From Paroedura picta (taxonomy: Eukaryota > Chordata > Lepidosauria > Squamata > Gekkonidae): a stretch of 64,000 bases of DNA. How positions within the stretch are numbered: position 1 is the first letter of the stretch; each line of letters opens with the position of its first letter. Position numbers and translations under genes: made by a program. This document shows positions 30,093-42,097 of this stretch, one piece after another. Where the stretch lies: contig NC_135384.1 of the NCBI RefSeq assembly GCF_049243985.1, positions 11,776,501 to 11,840,500 on the forward strand. The letters run 5' to 3'. The notes under the pieces were generated by a model. The model made no database searches, was not told the origin of the DNA, and saw nothing but the letters and a program-made list of their open reading frames with translations.

Positions 30093-31127
30093 AGACAATA
30101 AGCTTTTCCCAGTACCCTCTAATAGCCTCTTCTTTAGCAGCTGGTAGCCCCAGGAATGGTAGAAACTTCTTATGATGGCTGGAGATAACAAAGAAATCAA
30201 GTTTTTTCAAGTGTTATCAGCAGCATTTAGGGTGAACATTCCTCGCTGTCCACTGAAGAAAAGAGTTGTAGCTTTAATATGAAGGGAAATGGCTGAATTC
30301 TAGTAAGTAGTTCAGTACGGCTTAGGTGACTGCCAGATTTTCTTCTCTCATTGTTGATTTACAAGAAAATTTTGGGCAGTCATTTGCCAGAGATAATTTA
30401 GGCATAAGGCGATGTTCCTCAAAACAATAACATTGACTAGATGAGTTACTAGGCAGAAACCATGATTTAAATTGTACGTATAGGGTTGTAAGTAGAATAA
30501 GACTGGTAGCAACCGCCTCAAAAGCACACCCATTAATTTGTTTGCTTGTTTTTAATGTCAGATCATGGCCACGGAGTGAATTATAGCTAGAGGTAAACTG
30601 TATTATGACTAATGGCACTGCCATGATATTCTTGTCTTGTGCATTTTTCATTTGCTGTATTTGTAGAGGGCAAAGCTGAGTCAACAGGAAAACAGAGCTG
30701 CATGTGCTAGGGTTGATGTTCTGAAATCGTCACTGCACGTTAATGGAAACAACAGAGAGTGAGGAATGGAAAAAGGAAATGGTTAATAAAATAAAAATAA
30801 AACCATGTCCCATATGTATAGTTGGTGTCAGGAATAGCTGGAAGACTGAAGACCATTGGTCTATCTGGGCCAGTAGGGTCTACTTTGACCATCTGGGGTC
30901 TCAGGCAGAGCCCCTCCATTTGCCACCCCCTCCATGGCCATTAGTAGCCATTTGGGGAGGGTTGGGCAGGTGAACATGACCATATATAGTCATATCAACC
31001 AATAAATGTTTAACAATTTTTAAAAATCTATCTATATAAAATTAACTCCCATCCATTAGGAAAACCCTTCCAGAACCTGGTTGAGAAAGCCCGATGTAAT
31101 GAGATCCATCCTTTTTTTTTATTAACA
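30093..31127. other. unit A sequence downstream of the OR
   Basis: It holds the probable 3' untranslated region and 30,199-30,620, which B and C lack; that piece shows no transposon ends, so a deletion in the B/C ancestor is the simpler reading. No other gene was recognised. Confidence 0.6.
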
Positions 31128-31487
31128 GTGGAAAAATTGGTTAGAGGATGGAGCAGAGTTGCTCTCTCTTGCCCCAGAGGGACGGACCAGAACCAATGGG
31201 ATGAAATTAATTCAAAAGAAATTCCATCTAAACATCGGAAAGAAGTTCCTGACAGTTAAAGCGGTTTCTCAGTGGAACAGGCTTCCTTGGGAGGTGGTGG
31301 GTTTTCCATATTTGGACATTTTAAAACAGAGGCTGGATAGACATCTGACGGAGAGGCTGGTTCTGTGAAGGCTCAAGGGGGTGGCGGGTTACAGTGGATG
31401 AGCGATAGGGTTGTGAGTGTCCTGCATAGTGCAGCGGGTTTGACTAGATGATCCAGGAGGTCCCTTCCAACTCTATGATTCTAAATA
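31128..31487 (+). repeat. CR1 LINE 3' end (unit A)
   Basis: It translates in one frame to LSLAPEGRTRTNGMKLIQKK and LTVKAVSQWNRLPWEVVGFP, the C-terminal part of the CR1 protein, followed by the CR1 3' end. Orthologous copies sit in units B and C, so it predates the tandem duplication. Confidence 0.92.
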
Positions 31488-32123
31488 AATAAATGTAGTT
31501 AATATATGAACTCTGCTTTACATATTCTTGAATAATAAATCCATGCTAAGTGTCACAGATATATTATATATATATATATATGAATTCTGGCACAGGGTTT
31601 GGTTTTATGGATACCAGTACAGTTTGCCTGATTTCCCCCAGTATCTAGAACTAAACATATTTTTACTTTTCCAAGATAACATAAGTGAATAAGAAATATT
31701 CCTTGATCTATTTGAGAGCTTCTTAGCTTGGGATCCCCACAGAACTAATTACATTAAGAATGACTTAATTGCATTCTGAGTCATTCCGAGTCTCAAGAGG
31801 GAAGTTAACGTTGGAGGGAATTAACATCCTAAATATTACAAATGCGAACCTTCAGTTTTGCACTTTTATAACAAACCAGCAACCATATGTTATGTTGTAT
31901 TCTTCCGACTTGATTCAGTTTTGTGTCTTTTATTCAGATATCTGTGATGCCTGCGGAAATATTTCATGGCCACCTCTATGTAATTAACGTCATAAAATGC
32001 CCCTACTGGGAATCTTATCTGGGGCCACCAGGTTTAACTTCTCCATCACTCACCATCATAGCTCGTGGGGTCCTGGCAGCAGTAGTTTTAATCAACTCTG
32101 AGATGATCAGGCCAGTTGTAGGG
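31488..32123. other. unit A DNA between CR1 and SINE
   Basis: It has a short TA repeat near 31,566 and AT-rich unassigned sequence. Unit C lacks about 31,640-32,140 of this stretch. Confidence 0.5.
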
Positions 32124-32439
32124 TAAAGGTAAAGGTAAAGGTAAAGATAAAGGGAAGGGTAAAGGTACCCCCTGTGCAAGCACCAAGTCATGTCTGACCC
32201 TTGGGGTGACGCCCTCTAGCGTTTTCTTGGGTGGTTTCAGTACAGGGTGATTTGCCATTCCCTTCCCCAGTCATTACCGTTTCACCCCCAGCAAGCTGGG
32301 TGCTCATTTTACCGACCTCTGAAAGATGGAAAGCTGAGTCAATCTTGAGCCGGCTGCTGGGATTGAACTCCAAGCCTCACGGTCAGAGCTTCAGACAGCA
32401 TGTTGGCTGCTTTTCCACCCTGTGCCACAAGAGGCTCTT
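32124..32439 (-). repeat. Sauria SINE (unit A)
   Basis: The target-site duplication AGTTGTAGGG(T) lies at 32,114 and 32,440. The GGTAAA tail repeat is expanded. The same insertion is in units B and C, so it is older than the array. A diverged paralogous site near 51,235 is empty. Confidence 0.93.
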
Positions 32440-32531
32440 AGTTGTAGGGTAGTCAAGCTCTATAACTGATTTCTAGGGCCTGCCTCTGGGTGCTGTTGCC
32501 CTAACAACAAGAGGTGGAGACTCTGAAATTT

Positions 32532-32632
32532 ATGTATGTATGTATGTATGTATGTATGTATGTATGTATGTATGTATGTATGTATGTATGTATTTATTTA
32601 TTTACTTATTTACTTATTTACTTATTTACTTA
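32532..32632. repeat. TATG/TTTA microsatellite at L2 3' tail
   Basis: About 14 TATG units are followed by TTTA and TTAC units. Unit B has TTTA and TTTG units instead, showing rapid tail change after duplication. Confidence 0.93.
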
Positions 32633-35600
32633 TTATTGGATTTATATACCGCCATTCGCCAAAAGGTCTCCCGGCGGTTCACAATAAAATATAAATTCCC
32701 ATAAAATCCCATAAATACCCCATTATTACAATAAAAAGATGGCATCCTATTCTATAACTTCCCTACTTTCCCTGCTTGTTAAGAGAGAGGTCGGACGTTA
32801 ATTCTGTAAGAGAGAGAGGAGAGAAAGACTGGCCGATGGATTAGGGATCTTGGATGGAACCCGGGCTCTGCCCTGACCTCAACCTTATACCTGGCGGAAG
32901 AGCTCCGTCTTACAGGCCCTGCGGAATGATGGTAGTTCCGACAGGGCTCTTAGCTCCTTTGGGAGCTCATTCCACCTGGTTGGGGCCAGGACCAAAAAGG
33001 CCCTGGCCCTGGTCAAGGCCAGGTGAACATCCCAGGGGCCCAGGACAGTCAGTAGATTCATACCCGCAGAGTGGAGAGCCCTGCGGGAGGCATAAGCAAC
33101 CAAACGGTCCCACAGGTAAGTAGGACCCAAGCCCCGTATGGCTTAAAGGTGAATACCAACACCTTCAACTTGACCCAGAAACAGACTGGTAACCAATGAA
33201 GATGACGGAGTACCAGCTGAATATGGGGTGTCCAAGGTGTCCTAGTGAGGACCCTAGCTTCTGCATTTTGTAGCGGCTGTAACTTCCGGATCAGAGTCAA
33301 AGGTAGGCCAGCGTAGAGCGAGTTACAGTAGTCTAGTCTGGAAGTGACCGTTGCATGGATCACAGTGGCAAGGTGTTCCGAGGACAGGTAGGGTGCTAGT
33401 AGCCAGGCCTGGCGAAGATGAAAAAAAGCCACCTGGGCTACTTGAGCCTCCATAGACAGGGAGGCATCAAAAGTCACTCCCAAGTTCCTGACCACTGGTG
33501 TAGATGTTAATTGTACACCATTCAGGCATGGGAGGCATGCTTCCTGATCCTGCCCTCTTCTGCCCAGCCACAGGACCTCCGTCTTGGAGGGGTTGTTTCA
33601 GGCGACTCTGCCTGAGCCATCCAACCACTGCTTCCAAACAACTGGCGAATGTATCTGGGGGGGAGTCCGGCCGGCCGCCCATTAGGAGATAGAGCTGGGT
33701 GTCATCCGCATATTGGTGGCACCCTAGCCCATAACCCCAAACCAACTGGGCCAGAGGGTGCATGTAGATGTTGAACAACGTGGGGGAGTATACCGCCCCT
33801 GCAGAACCCCACAGGGGAGCTTGCAGGGATTTGATAGTTCACCCCCCACTGCCACTCTCTGCGTCCGGTTCCGGAGGAAGGAGGCCAGCCATTGCAGGAC
33901 AGTCCCCTTAATTCCGGTCCCGGTGAGGCGGTGAACCAATAGCTCATGGTCGACCACATCAAATGCAGCCGACAGATCTAATAACACGAGAATGGCGGAC
34001 CCGCCTCGAACCAGCTGGCGCCGGATATCATCCTTCAGAGCAACCAGCGCGGTCTCCACCCCATGGCCAGGACAGAAACCAGACTGGTATGGGTAGAGGG
34101 CCAAAGTTTCCTCCAAGAAAACTAGGAGCTGGTCTACTGCGGCCCACTCTACTACCTTCCCTAGAAATCTTAGATGCGAGACAGGGTGGTAGCTGGTGGG
34201 GTCCCGCCCATCCAGCGATGTTTTTTTCAGCAGAGGGCAAACCACGGCTTCCTTAAGCCCCCCCAGGGAACTCTCCAGATGTCAAAGAGAGGTTGATAAT
34301 CTCCCTCAGGGGGCCTCCTATCCATTGGTCACCCTGTTTAAGCAACCAAGATGGACAGGGATCCAAGGGGCACGTGGTAGCCCTCACTGATCCTAGTAAC
34401 TTGTCCACTTCGGTTAAAGAGAGCCGCCTAAAGCCATCAAACACTAACCCTCTCGGTGGCCACGGAGCTTCCAGTTCACTAACTGTGTCAATAGTGGCAG
34501 GTAGGTCGCGGCGGAGTGATAGAACCTTATCCGCAAAATAGCTTGAAAATGCCACACAGCTCAGATCCAATTCCCTTAATTTTGGGCGCCCTTCTTCGAG
34601 GGCGTAAGTGACCTAATCACTGTAAACAGTTGTGCTGGGCGAGAGTTTGCGGACGCGATTTCCGCTGCGTAGAAATTCCGCTGCTTTTCGCCGCTTTCAC
34701 TGCGTTCTCATACGCCTTCATAAGCGTGCGATGAGATGTCCTTGTTACTTTGTCGTGAGTCTTCCTCCACACTCGCTCAAGTTGTCTCACTTCCTTCTTC
34801 CTCTCCCGGAGCTCCTGGGAAAACCATGGAGCCTATTTGAGGCGAAGGCGGAGAGGGCACCTAGGAGCAATCTTGTTGATAGCGGCCGTCAGGCAGGACT
34901 GCCAGTCCTCCACCAAGGCTGACAACGAGTTGCCGGAGGGCATCGGGTCCCGCAGGGCATTCAGGAATCTCTGGGATTCCATAAGTCTCCGTGGGTGGTC
35001 CAAAATATGTCCGGCACCCAAACAGGGAGGGGGTGGCATCTTAAGTCAAACCTTCAGGGCATGGTGGTCTGAACATGGAACGATATTATTCACCACCAGA
35101 TCTACTGCTACTCCTGCACCAAAGATCAGAGGGTGTGACCGGCCTGATGAGTGGGACCAGCAACAAATTGCGAGAATCCTAGTGTCTCCATGGCAGACAC
35201 CAGGTCCAGGCCATGTCCTGAAGGCAGCGCATCCGCATGGACGTTGAAGTTCCCCAGGACCAGAAGTCTTGGGTACTGCAATGTCCAGGCGAAAGAGAGG
35301 CAAAAAGCAGCTCGGAGAGAATACTTGCTGTTATCATCACACCACTTCTGAGATTTTTGAAGCATTGATTAATGGCTTTCGTAGAGGCTGCCAGATGCTG
35401 TCCTCCAGTTACTTGCAGCATTCACTTGCAGTAAATAAATCATAGAGGAGGGTTAAAGCAGTTTCTTTTGAGAGAGAAACAAAGAAAAATATTCCAAGAT
35501 AGAATATGGTGGTCGTCCTCTTGACCTGAAATGCTGACAGCCTGTAATCCGGGGAGGTAAACTCCCTAAAGGATTGGAGATGGCCCCAAGAGTTCACTAG

Positions 35601-36878
35601 GACTTCCTGGGTAGAAAAAGTGAGGTGGGGTTTGCGTACCCCTCCTCTTTTCTGCCAATTGCTTCCACAATAGGCCCCTGTCAGGCTCCAGTGCAATCCT
35701 CTTAGAACAACATCTTAGCCACACCCCCAGGACTTGTTTTTAATTGTCCTGGCGTTGCATAAGATCAACACCGGTTCCACCCTAGCCCTCTCCCCCACAA
35801 AACTGGGGATGGGACGGAGATTTGAAGGGCAGCGTCCATATCGACCAGGCCAATGGCCGTGGAAATTCCATGGCCGAGGCCTTTGTGGACCTACGTACGC
35901 CGCTGCCCCCCTATTATTGAATCTCCTCCCACCACTTTGGTTGCCTTGGCCTAGAATCACTGGAATCCTAGTCCCGGGCTGGATCCCTGGCTCAGCATCC
36001 CCTCTCTCTTCCATAGACCTCATCTCGGTAGAGCTGCTCCTAGCTAGACTGACTAATAACCCTAGCTGACTAAACTACCCTCCCACCCACATCCCACCCA
36101 ACCCCCAAAAGAAAAGAATCCCACCCTCAACCCACCCCTAAATACAGCTAGTACCCTCCAAAGGGAGTAGGGATTATGCTGAAGATCCAGCTGGGTCCTC
36201 CAGCTGCTCTCTTTCAGCTCTTCCCCCTCTCTATCTAACTATTAAAAATCTTTAAAATCCCTCTCTCTGGCTAACAGTCCTGCAGGAGATGTTCTCTCTT
36301 CAGCCAGGAAGTGGTGCTGAGTGGCAATATCTTCCCCTCTTCCATTCACAACAGAGCTCCAATACCTGGAAGCTGTGCTTAGTCTTAACAGGAACGTTGG
36401 CACCGTTCAATCGGCACAGGATAAATGTGCCAACTCCAGTCCACCCGGCTCCACCGTTGCTGACGAGAACTGGGTCAGTCACATAAGATCTTAAGGAGGA
36501 GTCCTGTTGAGCTTCCAGCCCTTTGAACCGGAAGGGGTTGCTTTTAAACCTCCATGACGCCCTTCTGACAAAATAGACAAGCACAGTTGGCAGGGTAAGA
36601 GCTCTGCCGTGCCTTCCCGTCCCAAGTCCGGTGGAGAAAAGAAAGGGGGGGGGAGGGAAAAAGGAAGTCAAATTGTGCTGCAGTGATCCAGCTGCAGAGC
36701 ATTCTCCTGTCGCAGGTGTTTTGCGTGATTGAGCTGGTGCTATCTCTCGGGAAACCGTAGTTCACAGCTGCTGATTCCCCACACCTGGATCTCAGTTAGC
36801 TGTAAGTCTTTGTGGTTCCAGGGGTGATCACTGCTCCAGTCAGTGTCCCCTGGAGCATTTTCAGGCACCAAAACAAGG
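32532..36878 (-). repeat. L2-clade LINE, nearly full length, broken (unit A)
   Basis: The 4.35-kb minus-strand element has an apparent 5' untranslated region (about 36,878-36,024), the ORF2 start region (RVEPVLILCNARTIKNKSW), an endonuclease segment (LGNFNVHADALPSGHG, about 35,300), reverse transcriptase with LDLSAAFDVVDHELL (about 34,000) and YADDTQLYLL (about 33,700), and a C-terminal part. It ends in a tail with (TAAA)- and (CATA)-type repeats. The frame is interrupted repeatedly, so it is inactive. No ORF1 was recognised. Unit C has an empty site at the equivalent point, which fixes the boundaries. Confidence 0.88.
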
Positions 36879-38263
36879 ATTTGTGAATCCTTGAGTATTG
36901 GAAGAAATGGGCATCTCATGAAGGTTACAAAGTAGATGGTTTCTGAACATGCTCATACCATTGCATTGTTGTACCTGTGTGTTTTCTCTACTAGGTCAAG
37001 TATTAGTTTCAGGAGGACGATTTAGATATGATATAAGAGTAAAAAGCCGTTCCAAGTGCTGCATATACATGCTACAGGAGGCAGCTGAAATGCATGTCCA
37101 GTATATTCCGGTTTGCCTAAATTCAGGTTAGACTAATTTCCATTGGTTTACAAACGGATATGGGTAATGGAAGGCTTTGCAATACTTTAGATCCAGCACC
37201 TAACTCCAACATTTTATGCCTGCCAAAATGGTCCCACTATCTTTGAGTCCAACTGCAGAGTACGTTACAGTATGCTTTGTTAGAGAGTGTACTTCGGTAT
37301 ATTTCTACATGGTGTCATTTTACTCAGACATAACACTGCAAAAAGCAAAGGTAGCAAAAACATATGATTGAATCCAGCCAACTTTTATACTCAATCATAC
37401 CTCCTTACTACAGCCATTGCCCATCATGGCTTTTGTCCATGTAGGTTCCATGACCCTCAGCATAACCTCCTGAGGAATCCAAGGTGACCCCTGTGCCCTC
37501 TTTGAGCAGTGGTAAAACAGAGTGGCTCTAACCAATAACCATTGAGGGATGGTACTTCTAGCCCATTTTCCTCCTCATTCATAGGCACTAATGATTCCTA
37601 GTTTCCCCAGGAGTTTAAGTCAGTTGCAGAACATGTAGGCACTTTGAAAGAATCATTGTGTGGCAATTACCAAATCCCAGTTGGCCCTGTTTGGATGGAA
37701 AAGCTTTGTAAGATCATTGCTTTGCTTCTAGACATTCAGACATTGGTCCCTGGGCCCTGATGGGCTAAAGTGCCAAACTGGAGGACACAGTGGACCAGCT
37801 TGGCTTAGATTAGCCAAGATCCACACTACCAAGATGCAAGTAATGGAAGAACCTGAGTATATAAAACTCTCAGTGGTTTTATGTAGCAGCACTCTGTATA
37901 TTTCCATCCGTCTGATAGCTCATGATGCAGTAAATTAGCTTCAAGTGGCATGCTTTCCAAAAGAAGATTAACACGGCGACTCTTCTTGAGTCGAGAAGAG
38001 AACACATCACAAATTGGCAGGATTCAAGGAGAATACAGTAAGTGCTGCTTGATTACAATGTTTGATCTCAATTAAGCTTTACTGGTTCTCAGCTGCTGCA
38101 CAATTAGTTCATTAAAGCTTGTGATTTGTTTAGCATCCATTTATAAGATGTCATGCTTTGTTATTGTGCAGCAAAATCTTTTTGAATGCAAAATTGAACC
38201 TTGCAGCTGAGATTTATTTCATGCTTTAACCATATCCATATCCTGAAATAATTGACTGTTCAG
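36879..38263 (+). repeat. unit A tail block
   Basis: This unassigned non-coding sequence is repeated at 45,955-47,345 (B), in 50,645-53,420 (C, with inserts) and partly at 56,058-56,940 (D). It contains no gene. It ends at the microhomology where units join. Confidence 0.85.
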
Positions 38264-38515
38264 TTTAAAAATTTTCAAGCAATTATTGCATGATATGACC
38301 ACATATGGTCCTATTGACCCATGCCCCTCTTTCCCAAAATGACCAGTGATGGGCCTAGAGGGGGTAAGAAGGGGAGGGGCTTCAGGTGGGCATGTACACA
38401 GCTCTGCTTCCCAGCCATATTCTGCACAATCACAACACTTCTGGGGTTTCTTGAAGCCTGAAGAATGTTTCAGGTGGTTCCCAATGGTAAAAAAAAAAAA
38501 ATTGTGAAAGGCTAT
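38264..38515. repeat. dispersed repeat R (unit B)
   Basis: This copy is truncated at its left edge by the A-B joint; unit A still has the missing left part at 28,090-28,145. That shows which end was cut during the tandem duplication. Confidence 0.75.
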
Positions 38516-38812
38516 TTGATGTGATTAAGTAAGTTGCATTCAACCAGCTTTTCTGCTGCTGAAAAAAGGAGGAAGAGCCAAGAAGTCAGAAGGTACAAAA
38601 CTATGAGGGACGGAAGCTGAGTGAAAAAAATAGTTAGGATACGATAACGTTTATTGTATACAAGGGCCAAAGGCCATTGCAAAGCACAATTAAAATAATA
38701 TGGTACAAATACGAATAAAACATGATTTCTCCAATACTGCGTACATCAGCATATCTCTTCTTCCTCCACTTCTGCCTTTTGGACATTCTGCTAGGTATAA
38801 ATTCATCACATA

Positions 38813-38993
38813 GACCGTTTATGCACTGGGAACTTCACTGCTCCAGCTCCCGTGCAGGAGCACAAATCAGGGGCAGATGAGGCGCATTGGGCCAAATACT
38901 CCCCCATATGGGTGCAGGAAGAAGTTGGGCAACCTGTCACGACCAAAACTCCAGTCTGCAGCCCAGCATGAAATCTCCAGTGTGTAAATGGTC
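38813..38993. mobile_element. palindromic DNA transposon (MITE), family 1 (unit B)
   Basis: This 181-bp element has ends GACCGTTTATGCACTGG and CCAGTGTGTAAATGGTC and a 3-bp target duplication ATA. Unit A has the empty site CATCACATAAAGAAG at about 29,019-29,033. It sits about 300 bp upstream of the OR start. Confidence 0.93.
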
Positions 38994-39109
38994 ATAAAGA
39001 AGAGAGAGTATACCAATGGTCAGAAGGAATGGGTATTGTGCTGTTAGTGGCAGTGGTAGTAATTTCCAAGTGTCCCCCCCTTTTTTTTTGGTTACAGCTT
39101 GGTACTACT

Positions 39110-40063
39110 ATGGCCGTAAATGACAGAGAAAACATTTCAAGAACAATGGTGACTGAGTTTGTGTTGCTTGGCTTTTCTAACCACCAGGAAATGGAAGTAC
39201 CACTGTTCGTCCTCTTCCTGACCATGTATGTGCTGACAATAATGGGCAATGCTCTGGTCATTCTCTTGATTCATCTGGATTCTCGCCTCCACACTCCCAT
39301 GTACTACTTCCTCAGCAACCTCTCTTGGTTGGAGATCATCATCACCACAACAGTCACACCCAAGATGCTGAGCCTTCTCATCTCAAACACCAAGACCATC
39401 TCCTTCTTTGGCTGTGCTGTCCAGGTGACATTGTATTTCCTTGCTGGAACGACAGAAGTCTTGCTTCTTGGAGCTATGTCTGTGGACCGATACTTGGCCA
39501 TTTGCAACCCGTTACGTTACACAGCTATCATGAGTAATCAAGTCTGTATGCTCATGATGCTTTCCTGCTGGATGGGAAGTATTGTTTGCATTGTGGTAGG
39601 TATAATCTTCAAATCTGGACTACCTTATTGTGGGCCCAATGTCATTGACCATTTCTTCTGTGACACAAGCCCCTTGACACAGCTGCTGTGTGCGGACACC
39701 ACCCTGGTTCAACTTGCAGAATTAATTTCATCCTGCTTCACATTGCTGACCTCTGTTTCCGTGACAGCTGTCTCCTACCTCTGCATCATTGTCACGGTAA
39801 CGAGGATGCCCTCAGCTGAAAGTAGAAAGAAAGCCTTCAGCACCTGCAGCTCCCACATCACTGTGGCTTCACTCTACTATGGCAGCAGTATATTCATCTA
39901 TGTTAGGCCAGCTGGCAACACTTCCATGGATTTCAATAAGGTGGCCACTGTACTCAACACTGTGGTAACACCTTTACTCAACCCAGTCATCTATAATTTT
40001 AGAAACAAGTTGGTCAAGGATGTGATGAGGGATACAGTGAAGCGCATTGTGGTACATTTGTGA
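39110..40063 (+). CDS. olfactory receptor, class II, family 6-like (unit B)
   Basis: This intact 317-residue receptor differs from unit C at only three positions (9, 155, 243) and from unit A at twenty. It keeps NIS glycosylation at 8-10, MSVDRYLAICNPLRY, KAFSTCSSH and PLLNPVIYN. Start chosen at 39,110 for the same reason as in unit A. Differences from A cluster at 99-106, 159-169 and 190-210, the regions that line the odorant pocket in this family, so odour tuning may differ. It carries a MITE close upstream that A lacks, which could affect expression. Confidence 0.95.
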   Translation: MAVNDRENISRTMVTEFVLLGFSNHQEMEVPLFVLFLTMYVLTIMGNALVILLIHLDSRLHTPMYYFLSNLSWLEIIITTTVTPKMLSLLISNTKTISFFGCAVQVTLYFLAGTTEVLLLGAMSVDRYLAICNPLRYTAIMSNQVCMLMMLSCWMGSIVCIVVGIIFKSGLPYCGPNVIDHFFCDTSPLTQLLCADTTLVQLAELISSCFTLLTSVSVTAVSYLCIIVTVTRMPSAESRKKAFSTCSSHITVASLYYGSSIFIYVRPAGNTSMDFNKVATVLNTVVTPLLNPVIYNFRNKLVKDVMRDTVKRIVVHL

Positions 40064-40676
40064 AGACAATAAGCTTTACCCAATACCCTCTAATAGCCTA
40101 TTCTTTAGCAGTTGGTAGCCCCAGGAATGGTAGAAGCTTCTTATGATGGCTGGAGATAACAAAGAAATCCATGATTTTCTTGTCTTGTGCCTTTTTCATT
40201 TGCTGTATTTGTAGAGGGCAAAGCTGAGTCGACAGGAAAACAGAGCTGCATGCACTAGGGTTGATGTTCTGAAATCGTCACTGCACGTTAATGGAAACAA
40301 CAGAGAGTGAGGAATGGAAAAAGGAAATGGTTAATAAAATTAAAATAAAACCATGTCCCATATGTATAGTTGGTGTCAGGAATAGCTGGAAGACTGAAGA
40401 CCATTGGTCTATCTGGGCCAGTAGGGTCTACTTTGACCATCTGGGATCTCAGGCAGAGCCCCTACATTTCCCACCCCCTCCACGGCCATCAGTAGCCATT
40501 TGGGGAGGGTTGGGCAGGTGAACATGACCATATATAGTCATATCAACCAATAAATGTTTAACAATTTTTTAAAAATCTATATATATAAAATTAACTCCGA
40601 TCCATTAGGAAAACCCCTCCAGAACCTTGTTGAGAAAGCCCGATCTAATGAGATCCATCCTTTTTTTTAATTAACA
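40064..40676. other. unit B sequence downstream of the OR
   Basis: Unassigned; it lacks the 422-bp piece found in unit A, with the joint at about 40,166. Confidence 0.5.
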
Positions 40677-41034
40677 GTGGAAAAATTGGTTAGAGGATGG
40701 AGCAGAATTGTTCTCTCTTGCCCCAGAGGGATGGTCCAGAACCAATGGGATGAAGTTAATTCAAAAGAAATTTTGTCTAAACATCGGAAAGAAGTTCCTG
40801 ACAGTTAAAGCGGTTTCTCAGTGGAACAGGCTTCCTTGGGAGGTGGTGGGTTTTCCATGTTTGGACATTTTTAAACAGAGGCTGGATAGACATCTGACGG
40901 AGAGGCTGATTCTGTGAAGGCTCAAGGGGTGGAGGGTTACAGTGGGTGAGCGATAGGGTTGTGAGTGTCCTGCATAGTGCAGCGGGTTTGACTAGATGAC
41001 CCAGGAGGTCCCTTCCAACTCTATGATTCTAAAT
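40677..41034 (+). repeat. CR1 LINE 3' end (unit B)
   Basis: Same insertion as at 31,128 and 49,748. Several substitutions here are shared with C rather than A. Confidence 0.92.
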
Positions 41035-41667
41035 AAATAAATGTAGTTAATATATGAACTCTGCTTTACATATTCTTGAATAATAAATCCATGCTAAGTG
41101 TCACAGATATAATATATATATATATGAATTCTGGCACAGGGTTTGGTTTTATGGATACCAGTACAGTTTGCCTGATTTACCCCAGTATCTAGAACTAAAC
41201 ATATTTTTACTTTTCCAAGATAATATAAGTGAATAAGAAATATTCCTTGATCTATTTAAGAGCTTCTTAGCTTGGGATCCCCACAGAACTAATTACATTA
41301 ATAATGACTTAAATGCACTCTGAGTCATTCCGAGTCTCAAGAGGGAAGTTAACGTTGGAGGGAATTAACATCCTAAATATTACAAATGTGAACCTTCAGT
41401 TTTGCACTTTTATAACAAACCTGCAACCATATGTTATGTTGTATTCTTCCGACTTGATTCAGTTTTGTGTCTTTTATTCAGATATCTGTGATGCCTGCGG
41501 AAATATTTCATGGCCACCTCTATGTAATTAACGTCATAAAATGCCCCTACTGGGAATCTTATCTGGGGCCACCAGGTTTAACTTCTCCATCACTCACCAT
41601 CATAGCTCGTAGGGTCCTGGCAGCAGTAGTTTTAATCAACTCTGAGATGATCAGGCCAGTTGTAGGG

Positions 41668-41976
41668 TAAAGGTAAAGGTAAAGGTAAAGATAAAGGTAA
41701 AGGTATCCCCCGTGCAAGCACCGAGTCATGTCTGACCCTTGGGGTGACACCCTCTAGCGTTTTCTTGGCAGACTCAGTACAGGGTGGTTTACTGTTCCCT
41801 TCCTCAGTCATTACTGTTTTACCCCCAGCAAGCTGGGTGCTCATTTTACCGACCTCTGAAAGATGGAAAGCTGAGTCAATCTTGAGCCGGCTGCTGGGAT
41901 CGAACCCCCAGCCTCAAGGTCAGAGCTTCAGACAGCATGTTGGCTGCTTTTCCACCCTGTGCCACAAGAGGCTCTT
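41668..41976 (-). repeat. Sauria SINE (unit B), contains the recombination switch
   Basis: Same insertion as in A and C. On the left, B shares GACACC with C against GACGCC elsewhere. On the right, B shares with A five derived bases, in the stretch TGAAAGATGGAAAGCTGAG and after it, where C and unrelated SINE copies have the ancestral form. Confidence 0.92.
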
Positions 41977-42066
41977 AGTTGTAGGGTAGTCAAGCTCTAT
42001 AACTGATTTCTAGGGCTTGCCTCTGGGTGCTGTTGCCCTAACAACAAGGGGTGGAGACTCTGAAAT

Positions 42067-42068
<2 letters not shown>

Positions 42069-42097
<29 letters not shown>

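Larger units (their letters stand above)
28146..38263 (+). repeat. tandem unit A (OR gene plus flanks)
   Basis: This is the first of three direct units of about 10.1, 9.1 and 6.1 kb. It contains repeat R, the OR, a CR1 end, a Sauria SINE, an L2 LINE and a 1.4-kb tail. It lacks the 181-bp palindrome present in B and C and retains about 422 bp (30,199-30,620) that B and C lack. The joint to B reads CAGTTTAAAA followed by ATTTTCAAGC. Confidence 0.85.

Noticed and set aside
32124-32170. GGTAAA direct repeats as a possible array element
   Set aside because: They are the variable tail of the Sauria SINE, not a CRISPR-like or regulatory array.
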